Assembly (NCBI GenBank): GCA_029250885.1
Contig: JAQXEK010000005.1
Coordinates: 1 to 64,000 of the forward strand
Length of the DNA stretch: 64,000 nt
From: Planctomycetota bacterium
GTDB lineage: Bacteria; Planctomycetota; UBA1135; GCA-002686595
Reading direction: 5' to 3'
How positions within the stretch are numbered: the first letter of the stretch is position 1; every line of letters starts with the position of its first letter. Shown piece by piece: positions 18,383 through 26,090 of this stretch. The position numbers and the translations under genes were made by a program. The notes beneath the pieces were generated by a model. The model was given only the letters and a program-made list of their open reading frames with translations. It was not told the DNA's origin and did not search any database.

Positions 18383-18442
18383 TTCGCAGAGCCAAAGGCT
18401 CTCCGAACTAACGCCCCACCGACAGACGACGTGCAAGTACCT
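18348..18442. repeat. Long hairpin with perfect 39-bp arms
   Basis: 18348-18386 is the exact reverse complement of 18404-18442. The 17-base centre contains a second small hairpin (AGAGCC-AAA-GGCTCT), giving one near-continuous stem of 45 pairs with one mismatch. The left arm covers the end and stop of the metallophosphoesterase gene. Confidence 0.95.
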
Positions 18443-18464
18443 GCTCAAGCGAATGAGCGTTTTT
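18443..18464 (+). terminator. Small hairpin plus T run
   Basis: GCTCA (18443-18447) pairs with TGAGC (18454-18458) around AGCGAA and is followed by GTTTTT. It directly follows the long hairpin and could complete termination. Its 14-base core (18446-18459) recurs inverted at 18863-18876. Confidence 0.5.
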
Positions 18465-18690
18465 CAAAGAAAAATCGCGGCCTTGACGTCCAAGCGAAGA
18501 CCGAGTGAGAACGATCGCCAAGCTGCCCCAAGTCCCAGCCGGCCTTCGTGACCTAACCCCAAGACGCACGCCTTCGCAATCGCGGGAGCATGTCCAGGCT
18601 GCGCTTAGGTGAGAGCGCAAGGTACGGCGCTTGGTCGCAGGCATGGGGACCTGGAGTGCAGTCGGCTGGAGTCTGTGGTTGGGGTGGGGG

Positions 18691-18756
18691 CGGTTTCGTA
18701 ATCCTTCGGATTACGGTAGGGCTCGGTTTCGTAATCCTTCGGATTACGGTAGGGCT
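18691..18756. repeat. Two tandem copies of a 33-bp hairpin-bearing unit
   Basis: Units at 18691-18723 and 18724-18756 are identical. Each contains CGTAATCC-TTC-GGATTACG, an eight-base perfect stem. The form recalls short palindromic intergenic repeats (REP-like), but only one array is in the window. Confidence 0.9.
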
Positions 18757-18937
18757 CTCTGGGCTGCTGTGGGTCGGCGCTTTTGGGGGGGCTAGTAGCT
18801 TTGGCCTAGTACAGAACGGCGAGCTTCGCTTGGGCGTCTAGGCTGCGTGTTCCTGTGGAACACGCTCATTCGCTTGTGGGGGACTTTCTTGGGACGCCTC
18901 TTCTGGAGGCCGGAAATGGCTTGGAGAAAGTACCCCC

Positions 18938-18994
18938 GCAACTTTCCGGTGTAGGGACGCTTCTAGCGTCCCAAAGTTACTTCCGGAAAGTTGC
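18938..18994. repeat. Nested inverted repeat at end of proline dehydrogenase gene
   Basis: GCAACTTTCCGG (18938-18949) is the exact reverse complement of 18983-18994, the latter being part of the last codons of the minus-strand gene. Inside lies a second hairpin (18953-18971). It probably serves as the 3' end structure of that transcript. Confidence 0.75.
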
Positions 18995-19888
18995 CAACAT
19001 TACCTGCCTCAGCAGCCTCGGATTCTTCCTTAACCTCCGCAAGCTATAAGCCTTCCACTCCGGCCCAAACGGCACATAGACCCTCACCGGACGCCCCGCC
19101 GCCATCCACTTCGCCCACAACCCCACCTGCACGCCCATCAACACCTGCATCTCATACCGCTCCTCCTCCACACCAAGCTCCTCGACAACCTCAAACAGCC
19201 TCTGAGCCATCACGTCATCGTGGGTTGCCAAGGAAACCGTCGCTCCCCCAGCAAATAACAACCGCGCCTGCTCGACGAAGGCATCGGCAATAGGCGCATA
19301 GTCACGGTGTGCAATCTCCCCGGGCTCAAGGTAGATCCCCTTCACCAAGCGGATATTAAGGGTTCGCCCATCGGGCAGGGTCTCCAGCAGATCCCTGATG
19401 TCGGCTTCGTTGCGGAAGAGTCTAGCTTGAAGGACAAGGCCCACGTTGGCGTGGATGGCGTGCAGGCGCTTGAAGATGCGCAGGGTCGCGTCGGTGGTGG
19501 TGTGGTCCTCCATCTCGACACGCAGGAATTGCCCTAGGCCTTTACAGTGGCTTGCCAGGGCGCTGTAGAGCTCGAAGCAGAGCTCTTCGCTGGTGCGCAG
19601 GCCGAAGTGGGTGGGCTTGGCGGAGACGTAGGCGTCGTGTTTACTGGCGGCCAGCTTGGTGCTGCAGGATTGGTATTCGGCTAGGGCTTCCCGGGCTCCG
19701 GCTTCGCCTTCTGCGTCCTCTCCAAGGATGTCAATGATGCCCGTATGGCCGGCAGCATTGAGGGCTGCTAGGCAGTCTAGGGCTTGTTCGATGGTCTCGC
19801 CTGCGATGTACTTCTTGGAGAAGTGACGCATGATGGGCGTTGGCATCAAGGAGAGGGCGTTGACGGTTAGATCGATAAGGGAGGGCAT
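18977..19888 (-). CDS. Proline dehydrogenase
   Basis: This 303-residue protein has monofunctional PRODH length. It starts MPSLIDLTVNALSLMPTPIM and shows the FAD-dependent beta/alpha-barrel motifs of the family: SAKPTHFGL, LRVEMEDH, LVLQARLFR, NIRLVKGIYLEP, VSLATHDD, YEMQVLMGV and VRVYVPFGPEW. It oxidises proline to pyrroline-5-carboxylate at the membrane. The usual partner, P5C dehydrogenase, is not next to it; the aldehyde dehydrogenase at 39687 is of another family. It is divergent from cutA. Confidence 0.93.
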   Translation of the reverse strand: MPSLIDLTVNALSLMPTPIMRHFSKKYIAGETIEQALDCLAALNAAGHTGIIDILGEDAEGEAGAREALAEYQSCSTKLAASKHDAYVSAKPTHFGLRTSEELCFELYSALASHCKGLGQFLRVEMEDHTTTDATLRIFKRLHAIHANVGLVLQARLFRNEADIRDLLETLPDGRTLNIRLVKGIYLEPGEIAHRDYAPIADAFVEQARLLFAGGATVSLATHDDVMAQRLFEVVEELGVEEERYEMQVLMGVQVGLWAKWMAAGRPVRVYVPFGPEWKAYSLRRLRKNPRLLRQVMLATFRK

Positions 19889-19996
19889 GGTGGGCCTAGT
19901 CTAGCTCTTGGGGCGGTGTTCTAGGGCCGTGTTTTTCGGGGGCGGATTGCTTTTTGGAGCGCTTCGCTTGGGGAAAGATTTGGGTAGGGTTGGGGG

Positions 19997-20317
19997 ATGG
20001 AAAATCTAGTTGTGGTTTTGGTTACGGCGCCGGCTGGAGAGCCTGGATTGGAGCTAGCTCGGGGCCTAGTTGCGCTTGGGGTTTGTGCTTGCGTAAACGT
20101 TGTTCCGGGAGTGACGAGTGTCTACCGGTGGCAGGGGGAGATCTGCGAAGAGGGGGAGGTGCTCTTGGTGATCAAGACGACAACAGCGGGTGTACAGCGG
20201 TTGGAGCAAGCGGTGTTGAAGGCCCATCCTTATGACACGCCGGAGTTTGTGGTCATGGATCCGGTGCATGTAGAAGGCAAGTATGCGGCTTGGGTTTTGG
20301 GCGAGGTCGAAGCGTAG
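19997..20317 (+). CDS. cutA: CutA1 divalent-ion tolerance protein
   Basis: At 106 residues this has the complete CutA fold: a VVLVTAPAGEPGLELARGLV opening, ACVNVVPGVTSVYRWQGEI with the conserved Cys and VxSxYxWxG, LLVIKTT, LKAHPYDTPEFV, and YAAWV near the end. CutA forms trimers with a PII-like fold and binds Cu(II). A TAGGGT hexamer lies exactly six bases before the ATG, consistent with a leaderless transcript. Confidence 0.93.
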   Translation: MENLVVVLVTAPAGEPGLELARGLVALGVCACVNVVPGVTSVYRWQGEICEEGEVLLVIKTTTAGVQRLEQAVLKAHPYDTPEFVVMDPVHVEGKYAAWVLGEVEA

Positions 20318-20349
20318 GGGGAAGTCCTCTAGTTTGAGATTTCCGTTGT

Positions 20350-22188
20350 CTACTGGGGAGCCCTTAGGGTTGCTAGTAGGGCGGCGAACTCGGGGGCTTT
20401 GGGGTGGTCCTTAGGGTGGGAAAGGAGCCAATTCTCTAGGATGGCTTGGGCGCGGGTTGGGTCTTGGAGGGACTTGGTGGGGGACTCGATAAGGAGTTTG
20501 GCTAGCCAGTATTCGGCCTCGGGCTCTTCTTGGGGCAGCCGATAGGCTTGCTCTAGGTAGTCGAGGGCTTGGGCCGGGTCGAGGTATTGGTGAAGGACAC
20601 CCATCTTGGTGAGGGCGGTCTTGTTGCCGGGGATGATGGCTAGGCTGCGCTCGAGGAAGCTGCGTACCTCGGCGCGGACGGCGGGACCGTCGGTGGCTTC
20701 CCGTGCGATGGCGTTGGCCTCGACGGCAAAGGCCATGTCTTGGAATGCGTGGGCCTTAAGGTGGTCGGGGTAGTCACCCTCGGCGGGGACAAAGGACACC
20801 GCGGCCAGGACAGTTGCGACAGCGAGAGCCGAGGCACGCGGCCGGTTGAGCTTCGACCGCAGCGCGACCAAGCCTAGGCCGGCAAAGGGGATTAGGGCCG
20901 GCAGCAGCGGCAGGCGGAATCGTGAGTAGGTGAAGTACAGGAGGGCGCTCACCAGACCTGCGCCGATCCAGGCCAGCACCAACAGCCAACCCGCGCGGTC
21001 CAAGGCCTTGACGCGCAGTACGGTCGCCATGCCGAGTGCGGCCAAGAAGAGCAGCGCTCCAAAAGGCAGACCGGCGATCCACAGGGATGGCGCAACGGCG
21101 CGGCTGGCCTCGATGTTGTACTGGATCCCGTACTCGGTGGAAGACAGGCAGTCCGCGAGCTTGAGCAGCACGAGCTTTGCGGCATCGCCCGGCTCCTCGC
21201 CCCAGTAGTCCAATCCTTGGCGGAACCAATAGCTGGACGCCTGGCCGTGGGACAGGGCTTCTCCCGTGGCCGCGCTCGCCAGGTCGATGGACGTCAGGCG
21301 TTGCTTGCCGATGGAGCCCCATTCGGGACCAGGTGCGTGGAACGTGCCATGGGAGGCCGGGTTGTTGCCAAAGTAGAAGTTGATGCCTCCGTTGGCTGTC
21401 AGGGGGATCCACTCGCCCTCGGCTTGGTGGTTTTTCCAGAGTGCTGGCGCAATGGCGACCAGCGCAGCTAGGCAGAATGCGATGGCCGGCGCGAGGCGAG
21501 CCTTGAGAGAGATCGTTTGGGTCGCTGGGATGGTAGCGAGCATCAGAATCGCAATGGCTGGAATCGAGAGCAGCGTGTTCGGCCGCACCAGGGCCAGGAC
21601 GCCCGCAGCCAGACCCGCGGCCACGGCAACCCCCGCGGCTGGGCTGCGCAGGCAGCGCAGCACCAACCCTAAGGTCAGCACCGCCAGCACCAGGGCCAAG
21701 CTTACTCCAAGCAGGCGCGTCTCGAAGAACAGCACGGGCCCATAGAGGGTCCACACCAGCCCCGAGGCCAAGGCCGCACGGCGCGCCGTGTCCCCGCCAA
21801 GTCCACGCCCCAACAGGTCCTCCCCAAAGCGCACCAGCAGCGCCGTCGTGACCAGGCCCAAGAGCCCCTGGACCAGGACCATAACCGCAATCGATGCGCC
21901 CGTGGCCGCGAGTGCCAAGGGGTAGAGGGGCGGCATCCAGTACGGCTTGCCCGGTCCCTCAAAGTCGAAATCAGCCCCGCCCAGCAGGCTGGTCGCCCAA
22001 TCCAGGTAGTAGCGCGAATCGGACAACAGAGCGCGCGTGGTCGGGTCATGGGCCCACAGGTCCAGGCCGACGACAAGCCGCAGCAATGCGCCAAAGGCAA
22101 GCAGCATCCAGAGCCTGCGGTCACGCCATAGGGAGCCGGGATCCGGAGCACTCGCCTCGCTCTTCCAAGTCATCTCTGGGCTGGCCAT
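20350..22188 (-). CDS. Polytopic membrane glycosyltransferase-like protein (GT-C) with TPR tail
   Basis: The 612-residue protein has about a dozen hydrophobic helices up to roughly residue 450. The first periplasmic loop carries LLSDSRYYLDWATSLLGG with an acidic site (DSRYY), as in PMT/ArnT-like GT-C enzymes. A later loop holds NGGINFYFGNNP, a pattern common in bacterial membrane GT-C proteins. The last 150 residues are soluble and TPR-like (GNKTALTKMGVLHQYLDPAQALDYLEQAY). It probably transfers sugar from a polyprenyl-phosphate donor on the outer face. It is divergent from the phosphatase-fold lipoprotein at 22269 with only 80 bases between them. Confidence 0.65.
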   Translation of the reverse strand: MASPEMTWKSEASAPDPGSLWRDRRLWMLLAFGALLRLVVGLDLWAHDPTTRALLSDSRYYLDWATSLLGGADFDFEGPGKPYWMPPLYPLALAATGASIAVMVLVQGLLGLVTTALLVRFGEDLLGRGLGGDTARRAALASGLVWTLYGPVLFFETRLLGVSLALVLAVLTLGLVLRCLRSPAAGVAVAAGLAAGVLALVRPNTLLSIPAIAILMLATIPATQTISLKARLAPAIAFCLAALVAIAPALWKNHQAEGEWIPLTANGGINFYFGNNPASHGTFHAPGPEWGSIGKQRLTSIDLASAATGEALSHGQASSYWFRQGLDYWGEEPGDAAKLVLLKLADCLSSTEYGIQYNIEASRAVAPSLWIAGLPFGALLFLAALGMATVLRVKALDRAGWLLVLAWIGAGLVSALLYFTYSRFRLPLLPALIPFAGLGLVALRSKLNRPRASALAVATVLAAVSFVPAEGDYPDHLKAHAFQDMAFAVEANAIAREATDGPAVRAEVRSFLERSLAIIPGNKTALTKMGVLHQYLDPAQALDYLEQAYRLPQEEPEAEYWLAKLLIESPTKSLQDPTRAQAILENWLLSHPKDHPKAPEFAALLATLRAPQ

Positions 22189-22256
22189 GGGCCAAGCCTA
22201 GCAGCCCATTCCCCGGGAACTCTTGCTCGGGCCCGTGTTTTTCCCGGGGCCAGGGG

Positions 22257-22269
22257 TAGAATGCTGGGA
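22257..22269 (+). promoter_or_regulatory. Candidate -10 element, leaderless start
   Basis: TAGAAT (22257-22262) ends six bases before the ATG at 22269, which would place the transcription start on the start codon. No convincing -35 hexamer is at the usual distance. Confidence 0.4.
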
Positions 22270-23786
22270 TGCAACTCTGCGCCCCCAAGTGCGGCTCCCC
22301 CTGGGCCGCTCTCGCGCTCCTCCTCGGAGCCCTCCTGCTCACTACGGGCTGCGGCGACTCCGCGCGGCCCGGCACTCCGCCCAAGCACCTGATCTTGATC
22401 ACCGTGGACACCCTGCGGGCGGACCACCTGTCGTCCTGGCTCTACGGCAGGCCGACGAGCTTCGTGCCAGTCACGGACCAAGATCGCGCTTTCGGTCACG
22501 CCCTGGCCATCGACGATTTGGCCGAGGGCGGCGTGATGTTCCGCAATGCCTTCTCGCCCAGGGGCCAGACGACGCCGGCGGTGGCGAGCCTAATGACCGG
22601 CCGCTCGCCCCTCGAGCACAGTGTGCTGCAGAACGGCAGCGTGCTGCCCGCGGATGCCGCGACCCTGGCGGAGCACTTCCAAGGCGCCGGTTTTTTGACA
22701 GCGGGCTTCACCTCGAACGCCCTGCTCGTTCCGCCCTCGGGACTGGCCCAGGGCTTTGACGTCTTCCAGAACTACAAGGGCGACGACCGGGATCTCGAAG
22801 TAGTGACGGGCGCCATGCAATGGTTGCGAGACCTGGATCGCGAGGAGGGGCCGCCGATCTTTCTTTGGCTGCACTTCATGGGCCCGCACCTGCCCTATGA
22901 CCCCTTGCCCATCTCTGGTGCGGGCGTGGACTTCGCAACCATGTTTGTGGATCCTGACTATGCCGGCGAGGCGAACGGCAGTCGTGAGTTCTTGGACGAT
23001 GCCTACCTGAACCACAAGCCCCTCGATGGGCTGGACGTACACGAGGTCGTCGCCAAGTACGACGGCGAGATCGCGCGGATCAATTACATCGTGCGCAAGT
23101 TCCTGCAGCTCTACGCCGGCGTCTACGAGCAGCCGCGGGCCAACCGCATGAGCGAGACCGCTTTGGTCTTCGCGTCCGACCACGGCGAGGAGCTGCACGA
23201 ACGCTTTGGTTATTGGGCCCACTCCAAGTCGGTCTATTCCTCGGTCCTGCACGTGCCCCTCATCCTGCACCACCCCGGCAGCCTCACCGGGCGTAGGGTG
23301 GTGGATGAGCTCGTGACCCTTGAAGACGTTACGCCGACCCTGCTGGACTGGTTCCAGATTCCGCCCAAGAGCAACATGAGCGGCCGCTCACTCCTGCCCT
23401 TGGTCGACACCTACGAGGAGTTCGAGTTTGAGTCGCGTCCCGCCTTCGGCGCCTGGCGCGACAGCATCTTCACCGTGCGCGCAGTCGTCGATGGTACGCC
23501 CTTTCGGCTGGTCTGGAATCCCGAGAACATCGTGCCCGACGAGAAGCCCGCGGGCGAATATGTGATCCCCGAACTGGCGCTCTATGAGCTGACCTCGGAC
23601 CCGAACGAGAAGCGCGACGTGGCCGGGGCCTACCCCGCCGTTGTGACCGAGCTCAAGACAGCAATCGCGGAGTGGCTAAGTGAGCAGGATCGCGCCTCTG
23701 CAGCAAGCTATAGCCCCCAGCTGGGGGATGCCCTTCGGGAGCTCGGCTACACGGATAGCGGTCCGGCGAACGAGGGCGCAAAATAG
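22269..23786 (+). CDS. Alkaline-phosphatase-superfamily ('sulfatase'-fold) lipoprotein with Thr at the nucleophile
   Basis: This 505-residue protein has the signal ALALLLGALLLTTGC (lipobox). The sulfatase-fold core is present: LILITVDTLRADHL (metal Asp), FVFASDHGEEL-type metal site seen as VFASDHGEE, and AHSKSVYSSVLHVPLILHHPG. The nucleophile segment reads GQTTPAVASLMTG. Thr101 stands where sulfatases have the formylglycine Cys, and the Arg of CxPxR is Val. So it is probably a phosphatase, phosphodiesterase or phosphotransferase rather than a sulfatase. It is the first of a plus-strand run with two membrane proteins. Confidence 0.75.
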   Translation: MQLCAPKCGSPWAALALLLGALLLTTGCGDSARPGTPPKHLILITVDTLRADHLSSWLYGRPTSFVPVTDQDRAFGHALAIDDLAEGGVMFRNAFSPRGQTTPAVASLMTGRSPLEHSVLQNGSVLPADAATLAEHFQGAGFLTAGFTSNALLVPPSGLAQGFDVFQNYKGDDRDLEVVTGAMQWLRDLDREEGPPIFLWLHFMGPHLPYDPLPISGAGVDFATMFVDPDYAGEANGSREFLDDAYLNHKPLDGLDVHEVVAKYDGEIARINYIVRKFLQLYAGVYEQPRANRMSETALVFASDHGEELHERFGYWAHSKSVYSSVLHVPLILHHPGSLTGRRVVDELVTLEDVTPTLLDWFQIPPKSNMSGRSLLPLVDTYEEFEFESRPAFGAWRDSIFTVRAVVDGTPFRLVWNPENIVPDEKPAGEYVIPELALYELTSDPNEKRDVAGAYPAVVTELKTAIAEWLSEQDRASAASYSPQLGDALRELGYTDSGPANEGAK

Positions 23787-23790
23787 GATT

Positions 23791-25977
23791 TTGAGCGGCT
23801 CCCTTGGATCTTGGCGCGCTCTCTTCTGCGCGCTCTTTTTCCTGGCGTTGCTGGCCTGTGCCGCGCACCTCGGTTGGCTGCCAGGCGGGCTGGCAGAAAA
23901 TGTGCATAAGGCCAGCGCCGTGGTGGTGTTCTTCGGTGCTGCGGCACCGCTGCTGCGCCGCCTCGCACCGTCCGAACCGGCGCTCCTCAAGTTGCTGCTG
24001 TTCTCGGTCCTGCTGTCGCCCATGGTAATGGTCGTGCTCTGGCTGTCCTGGCGGGGCTTGCTTGGCGGCGATGTATCTGGCCTCCCCCTGGCTATGACCT
24101 TCCTCGCGGCGGCGCTCTTTCAGTTGATTGGTCTTTGTGAGGGAAAAAAAACCGCAGTAGCCCCTCTTGCGGCGGCGCCCATCGGCCGCGCTCCCCTGAC
24201 CGCCCTCGCGATCGCGGTTGCCTTCGCCTGTGCAGTAGCCGCCATCGTGTTCGGCGAAGCCGCGATTCGAGTCAGCTTCCATGGCCTCCTGCACACCTCG
24301 ATCCTGGAGGCAACGACCGCCGGCGTCCCTCCGGAGAACCCGTGGTTGGCGGGGGACTCTCTGCAGTATTACTGGGTCTGGCATGCCCTCGGATCGCTAG
24401 TGTCTTCCAGCCTGTGGATAGCGCCGACCTTTGCTTTGGCAGCTCTCAATGTGTGGGCGGCCTTCTGCGTCCCCCTGGCCCTGTACTTCCTTGGAGCGCC
24501 GCTATGGCGCCGCGCGGCCCCGGACCTGGCCGGTGTGCTGCTTGGGCTGTTCGGGCTGAACCTGCTGGGCGGCTGGCTTTGGCTCCTGGCAGGCGCACCC
24601 TTCGAAGGCGCAACCCAACCCCTGGCAATCCTGCAGTCGAACTTCGGCGTGCTAGTGGGGGACGGCGATCTGCGCTTAGCCTGGGGACCGGCCAAGTTCG
24701 GCAACATGTCAAGCTACCCGGTCGCCCTCGCGCTCTTGGTCGGCGGCTGGCTCGGGGCCGCCCACGCCCTAGCGCCCCGGTCCGAAGTGCACCACGCATC
24801 GCTTCGGGTCTGGGCCCTGTTGGCGTGCCTGTGCCTGGGCGCATGCTTCGCGGTCAACCCCCTCGTCGGCGCGGCGGGCTTCGGCGGAACGGTCCTTGCC
24901 TTGGTTCTGCTGCGCGACTTATCCAAGCCTAAGCTACAGCTGCTTACCCTGCTCGCCATCGCCGCCCTGCCCGGGTTGATCGAGGTCCTGCTCGCGGGTC
25001 GCGGTCGCCAGGAGTCAGCGTTCACCCTAGGCTTTGGTGGAGTCGGGCTTGGCGCGACCTTCATCCCAATCCTGCCGCTGCTGGTCCTTGCCGCGCTACC
25101 CTTGTTTCGCCGCCCCTGGGCCGTCGCCGACGCGAATAGCGTCGAAGACCCGGAAACCGGGCCGCGGGCCGCCGTGTTGGTGTTGTTGGCAGCCTCCGCT
25201 GCGGTGTCCCTGGCGCTTGCGCTCTTTGTAAAGCTACCCCTGGATAACCAGTACAAGTTCGTGCGCACGGCGCAGGTCGCCCTGGGCATCCTAGCTGCAG
25301 GCGGACTTACCCAACTGCTCACTTGGACCGGCGCGGCCCGCAAGCCCGCCCGCGTCGCCGGGTTCTTCGCCCTCGGATTCGTCGCCATCGGCGCCACCAG
25401 CTCCGGCGTTCTTGGGGCGCGCAGCTTCCTTGCCCTGTCGGCGTCACCCTTGCCCCTGGACGAGACCCAGGCCGGAGTCAGGCCTTCGGGTACCAGTGAC
25501 GCCGCCCGAGCCATGGCATGGCTGCGGGCCGCTGCGCCGTCCCTGGCCACGGACGCGGGCCGGGGCGTGCTACTCCTGAACCCGCCCCTGGAGGGCGAGC
25601 CCAGCACCAACTTTGGCGGCACCCACTTCGGGACCCCAGCCAACCTCCAGGGCCATGGGGCCGCCGCGTTTAGCGGGCTCTCTCTCTTCGTCGACCGGCG
25701 CTTCTACCTTGTGGACTCGGACCCGCGCTGGGCTCCGCGCCTAGGCTTGGTCCAGGCGTTTTTTCGGGGCGACGAACGGGCAGGCCCGGCTATGGCCGCG
25801 GCCCTGGATTCACTCGACCGGCCGACCCTGGTTCTGGTGGACGGCCCGCCCCTTACCGCTCTTGCAATCCAAGCCCTGGACCTAGAGGTCCTGGCCCAGT
25901 TTGGAGAAATAAAGGTACTTGGTGGCGGTCTAGAGCGGGAACTGCTTGGTTCCAGCGCCGGGACTTTGCAAGACTAA
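23791..25977 (+). CDS. Large polytopic membrane protein, GT-C-like
   Basis: About 728 residues from the TTG at 23791, just after the lipoprotein stop; a GTG at 23680 inside the previous gene is possible but adds a non-hydrophobic, out-of-place N-terminus. Thirteen or more hydrophobic helices are visible. The loop GVPPENPWLAGDSLQYYWVWHALGS contains a D-S-x-x-YY site reminiscent of GT-C glycosyltransferases. A 150-residue soluble domain follows the last helix, with DRRFYLVDSDPRW and LVLVDGPPL. I do not recognise a named family. Context suggests envelope glycan assembly. Confidence 0.55.
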   Translation: MSGSLGSWRALFCALFFLALLACAAHLGWLPGGLAENVHKASAVVVFFGAAAPLLRRLAPSEPALLKLLLFSVLLSPMVMVVLWLSWRGLLGGDVSGLPLAMTFLAAALFQLIGLCEGKKTAVAPLAAAPIGRAPLTALAIAVAFACAVAAIVFGEAAIRVSFHGLLHTSILEATTAGVPPENPWLAGDSLQYYWVWHALGSLVSSSLWIAPTFALAALNVWAAFCVPLALYFLGAPLWRRAAPDLAGVLLGLFGLNLLGGWLWLLAGAPFEGATQPLAILQSNFGVLVGDGDLRLAWGPAKFGNMSSYPVALALLVGGWLGAAHALAPRSEVHHASLRVWALLACLCLGACFAVNPLVGAAGFGGTVLALVLLRDLSKPKLQLLTLLAIAALPGLIEVLLAGRGRQESAFTLGFGGVGLGATFIPILPLLVLAALPLFRRPWAVADANSVEDPETGPRAAVLVLLAASAAVSLALALFVKLPLDNQYKFVRTAQVALGILAAGGLTQLLTWTGAARKPARVAGFFALGFVAIGATSSGVLGARSFLALSASPLPLDETQAGVRPSGTSDAARAMAWLRAAAPSLATDAGRGVLLLNPPLEGEPSTNFGGTHFGTPANLQGHGAAAFSGLSLFVDRRFYLVDSDPRWAPRLGLVQAFFRGDERAGPAMAAALDSLDRPTLVLVDGPPLTALAIQALDLEVLAQFGEIKVLGGGLERELLGSSAGTLQD

Positions 25978-26090
25978 ACCCAGCCTGACGGGAACGGGGC
26001 CCGAAAGGGCGCGGACAGGAAGCTCGCCCCAAGCCAAGCCATGAAGAACTCACCAGCCCACGAGAACACGCGCATCCCAAAGGAGACGAG

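Larger units (their letters stand above)
18443..18976. other. Palindrome-rich convergent gap
   Basis: No gene is supported in this gap between convergent genes. It holds a tandem 33-bp repeat with internal hairpins (18691-18756), hairpins at 18846-18864 (CGTGTTCC-TGT-GGAACACG) and 18953-18971 (GGGACGCT-TCT-AGCGTCCC), and dispersed inverted copies of short words. Confidence 0.7.

Noticed and set aside
18691-18756. Possible CRISPR array
   Set aside because: Only two units, directly adjacent without spacers, and no cas genes in the window.
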